A DNA stretch of 64,000 nucleotides, taken from NCBI RefSeq assembly GCF_014635245.1, contig NZ_BMCP01000001.1:496001-560000 (forward strand), read 5' to 3'. Of this stretch, positions 62,010-64,000 are shown piece by piece (within the stretch, counting starts at the first letter, position 1; each line of letters begins with the position of its first letter). The position numbers and the translations under genes were made by a program. This stretch comes from Agaricicola taiwanensis. GTDB taxonomy: Bacteria > Pseudomonadota > Alphaproteobacteria > Rhizobiales > Methylopilaceae. The notes beneath the pieces are model-generated. The model was not told the DNA's origin. It made no database searches and was given only the letters and a program-made list of their open reading frames with translations.

Positions 62010-62087
62010 GTCAGTACTCCGTATGCTTCAATATGGTATGGAACCATACGATATTCATAATCGGCGCGGCTGTCGACTGCAAAAGGT

Positions 62088-63767
62088 CTATCTGCCTGAC
62101 AATTTTTGTTCGCTTTCCTCCGGATCGACCCTGCTCTCCGGCTTCAGGCCTTCGATCTGCAACTCCTTGCTGATCTTGCCGTTTTCGAGATACTCCCCGC
62201 GTGCTGCACGTTGCGCCGCCGCATCCCAGACGCGGTGCCACGCCCCTAGGGAATAGCCATGCCACGGCGCCTGTGGGCTAAGTCTAGGAAGATCCAACTC
62301 CTCCCAGATCGCCTTCGCCCGCTCCATGTATTCTTTGCCTGGCAAGGCCAGTGGCGGCATGGGAGATTTCATCGTCGCGTCGATCAGGAGCGAGGAATCC
62401 TCCTCGCCGTCGTGCTCGCGCTTCGGACCGTGCCCCTGGCCCCGATGCGGCAGGATCTGGATGTCCTGAACCGGGTTGGTTCGATAGGCCATCGCCCACA
62501 GCAGCGAGTCGGGGCTGTCGACGTCGATGTCGTCGTTGACGGCGATGCAGAGCTTGCCGCAATCGCCCTTGAAATAGGCCGCGCCATAAAGCGCCCGCCA
62601 GATCTCCGATCGCGGAGTGCCTGGTTCCATCGTGACAACCGTGACCCTCAGAAGGCCGGTCAGGGGTTCATGCAGCGACACCTTCCGCACACCGCGGATC
62701 GATAAGGTCGATTTCAGGTGATGAGTGAACAGCGGTTCATAGGCGACCCGCTTGATCACCGAGCTCTCCGACGGCGCAACCTGACTGATGTAGCTGGGAA
62801 TCACAGCGTCCTTGCGCCGGGTGACAGCGGTAACCCGCATCGGCATGTTGTATTCCTCGAGAGCGACATGCCCGTGGCTCTCACCAAACGGACCCTCGGG
62901 CTCGACGCGGGTCACGTCGATCCATCCCTCGATGACAACCTCGGCCTCCGCAGGGACCATCAGCGGCACGGTCCGGGCGCGGGTGATGGCAATTGGCGCT
63001 CCCGCAAGCCCGCCCGCCACGTCGAATTCATCCACGCCGACCGGCAGTTTCTGCGGTCCCATGAACGCCACGTAGGGTGGGCAGCCCAGCACGATAGCGA
63101 TGGGCATCTCCCTGTCGCCGGCCTTCTGGTGCTTGAGATAATGCTGGTAACCGCCAGCGCCGCCGACACGCGTCGCCATGCGTACCACCAGCCTGTCCGG
63201 TGCTTTGAGGGCGCAGCGATAGGTGCCCATGTTCTGGACCCCATCCTCCGGATCGATCGTAATCACGTTGGTGGCCGTCAGGGTCGGGGCAGAATCGAAC
63301 CCCGGCGTCGATACCGGGATCGGCAGCATGTCCACGCCATGCCCCTCGCGCGACAGGATCTCGCCCTCTTCGACGATCTCCTGGCATGGTGCATTCGTGG
63401 TTTCCTGAGGTTTGATCGGGTTTGAGATCGCCCGGTCCCACTTGGCCTGGATCTCGTCCAGCGCGCAGCCCATGCCGGTGGAGTAGACGGCTCTGCTGGC
63501 CGCCATGCCACCGACGATCACCGGGATCTCGTAACGGCGTCCCTTGCCGTCACGGATATTGGTGAACAGGAACGCGCGCCGGTCCTCCTCCTTCAGACCA
63601 CCGACATACTGCCAGCGCACGAGCGGATGCATTTCGCTGTCCTTGTCCACCGGACGGTCGACGCGCATAAGCAGTCCCGCGGCGTCGAGCGCAGCGATAT
63701 GTTCGTGAAGATCACGATAGGGCCGAATGCCTTGCATACCCATTGCTTGTTTCCCTTCCACCCGCAT
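62088..63767 (-). CDS. ubiD: UbiD-family decarboxylase
   Basis: This 559-residue enzyme depends on prenylated FMN made by the neighbouring UbiX and (de)carboxylates aromatic or conjugated acids. The prFMN/Mn site segments are NMGTYRCALKAPDRLVVR (the NxGxYR pattern) and PFGESHGHVALEEY, the acidic pair of the E-R-E active site. GDCGKLCIAVNDDIDVDSPDSLLWAMAYR is the conserved C-terminal metal region. The start at 63767 shares one base with the ubiX stop (TGATG); an ATG at 63743 with a GGAAGGGA site is an alternative. The family is too diverse for a substrate call from sequence. Confidence 0.9.
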   Translation of the reverse strand: MRVEGKQAMGMQGIRPYRDLHEHIAALDAAGLLMRVDRPVDKDSEMHPLVRWQYVGGLKEEDRRAFLFTNIRDGKGRRYEIPVIVGGMAASRAVYSTGMGCALDEIQAKWDRAISNPIKPQETTNAPCQEIVEEGEILSREGHGVDMLPIPVSTPGFDSAPTLTATNVITIDPEDGVQNMGTYRCALKAPDRLVVRMATRVGGAGGYQHYLKHQKAGDREMPIAIVLGCPPYVAFMGPQKLPVGVDEFDVAGGLAGAPIAITRARTVPLMVPAEAEVVIEGWIDVTRVEPEGPFGESHGHVALEEYNMPMRVTAVTRRKDAVIPSYISQVAPSESSVIKRVAYEPLFTHHLKSTLSIRGVRKVSLHEPLTGLLRVTVVTMEPGTPRSEIWRALYGAAYFKGDCGKLCIAVNDDIDVDSPDSLLWAMAYRTNPVQDIQILPHRGQGHGPKREHDGEEDSSLLIDATMKSPMPPLALPGKEYMERAKAIWEELDLPRLSPQAPWHGYSLGAWHRVWDAAAQRAARGEYLENGKISKELQIEGLKPESRVDPEESEQKLSGR

Positions 63768-64000
63768 CAATCCGCCCCCGAACGTTTCGGCTGGCCGTTC
63801 CATCGCACCACCGTTCCTGCGTCGAAGCCGAGCAGGTCCAGGGCCCGGCCCGCGAGATGGTTCACGATATCCATGACCGTCTGGGGCCTGTAGTAGAGCC
63901 CGATGACGGGCGGCATGACGATCGCGCCGTTGCGCAAAGCCTGGTCCATGATGCTGACGTGACCGGCGTGAAGCGGCGTCTCGCGGAACATCAGCACCAG
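63767..64000 (-). CDS. ubiX: UbiX-family flavin prenyltransferase (5' partial)
   Basis: Only the C-terminal 77 or so residues are in the window; the frame runs on past the right edge. The typical UbiX end is clear: MFRETPLHAGHVSIMDQALRN, then AIVMPPVIGLYYRPQTVMDIVNHLAGRALD. UbiX makes prenyl-FMN from FMN and dimethylallyl phosphate, the cofactor of UbiD. It ends in a TGATG junction with ubiD, showing a dedicated cofactor-supply pair at the head of this operon. Confidence 0.9.
   Translation of the reverse strand: MVLMFRETPLHAGHVSIMDQALRNGAIVMPPVIGLYYRPQTVMDIVNHLAGRALDLLGFDAGTVVRWNGQPKRSGAD

Noticed and set aside
1-64000. CRISPR arrays, insertion sequences, prophage, tRNA or rRNA genes
   Set aside because: No regularly spaced direct repeats, transposase or integrase-like proteins, cloverleaf-like segments with the TTCGA arm, or rRNA-like stretches were seen in the gaps.

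Overview
The window is GC-rich and densely coding, with short or overlapping gene junctions. It reads as chromosomal or megaplasmid DNA of an alphaproteobacterium, most likely of the order Hyphomicrobiales. This rests on three things: the N-acetylglutaminylglutamine amide (NAGGN) osmoprotectant genes, the SUMT / DUF2849 / sulfite reductase / DUF934 / CysH cluster, and the many tripartite tricarboxylate (TctABC) transporters. I saw no rRNA, tRNA, CRISPR array, prophage or insertion sequence. The organism assignment is inference.

Region 1 (1-28.9 kb) is housekeeping or core-like. It begins with the 3' part of a thiamine-diphosphate enzyme. A NAGGN operon follows on the minus strand (amidotransferase, synthetase, M42 peptidase). 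Next come TamA/TamB for outer-membrane protein assembly, then glpD-glpK for glycerol use. Sulfate assimilation is arranged divergently: cysD-cysNC on minus; SUMT, DUF2849, sulfite reductase, DUF934, cysH, a sulfate-binding protein and cysA on plus. The permeases cysT and cysW are absent, and a 31-codon frame occupies exactly the place where they would be. A small membrane protein, a PRC-barrel protein, a SpoU-type RNA methyltransferase, an iron alcohol dehydrogenase and a polysaccharide flippase complete the region.

Region 2 (28.9-43.1 kb) changes character. It holds a class I glutamine amidotransferase, a TetR regulator and a homocysteine S-methyltransferase. A MocR/GntR regulator lies divergent to a catabolic operon: NIPSNAP protein, three-subunit molybdenum hydroxylase, ACMSD-like amidohydrolase, CoxG-like protein and alpha/beta hydrolase. 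A NitT/TauT-type ABC transporter follows. Together these look like uptake and oxidation of a (hetero)aromatic carboxylate; the substrate is not readable from sequence.

Region 3 (43.1-50.2 kb) is a TctC-rich uptake locus of visibly lower GC: four successive TctC/Bug binding proteins, then one TctB and one TctA. One of the four binding proteins has no signal peptide.

Region 4 (50.2-64 kb) is a second catabolic locus. It has a LysR regulator, an FMN alpha-hydroxy-acid oxidase/dehydrogenase, a TauE-type permease, a MarR regulator, an aldehyde dehydrogenase, a benzoylformate-decarboxylase-like ThDP enzyme and a second TctCBA transporter. Beyond a strong hairpin lies a tightly overlapping operon: UbiX (cut by the window end), UbiD, Rieske protein, a 114-residue protein of unknown family, and a metal-dependent amidohydrolase. 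The FMN enzyme, ThDP enzyme and ALDH form a mandelate-like sequence (2-hydroxy acid to 2-oxo acid to aldehyde to acid). UbiX/UbiD would supply a separate prenylated-FMN decarboxylation. The pathway as a whole is inference.
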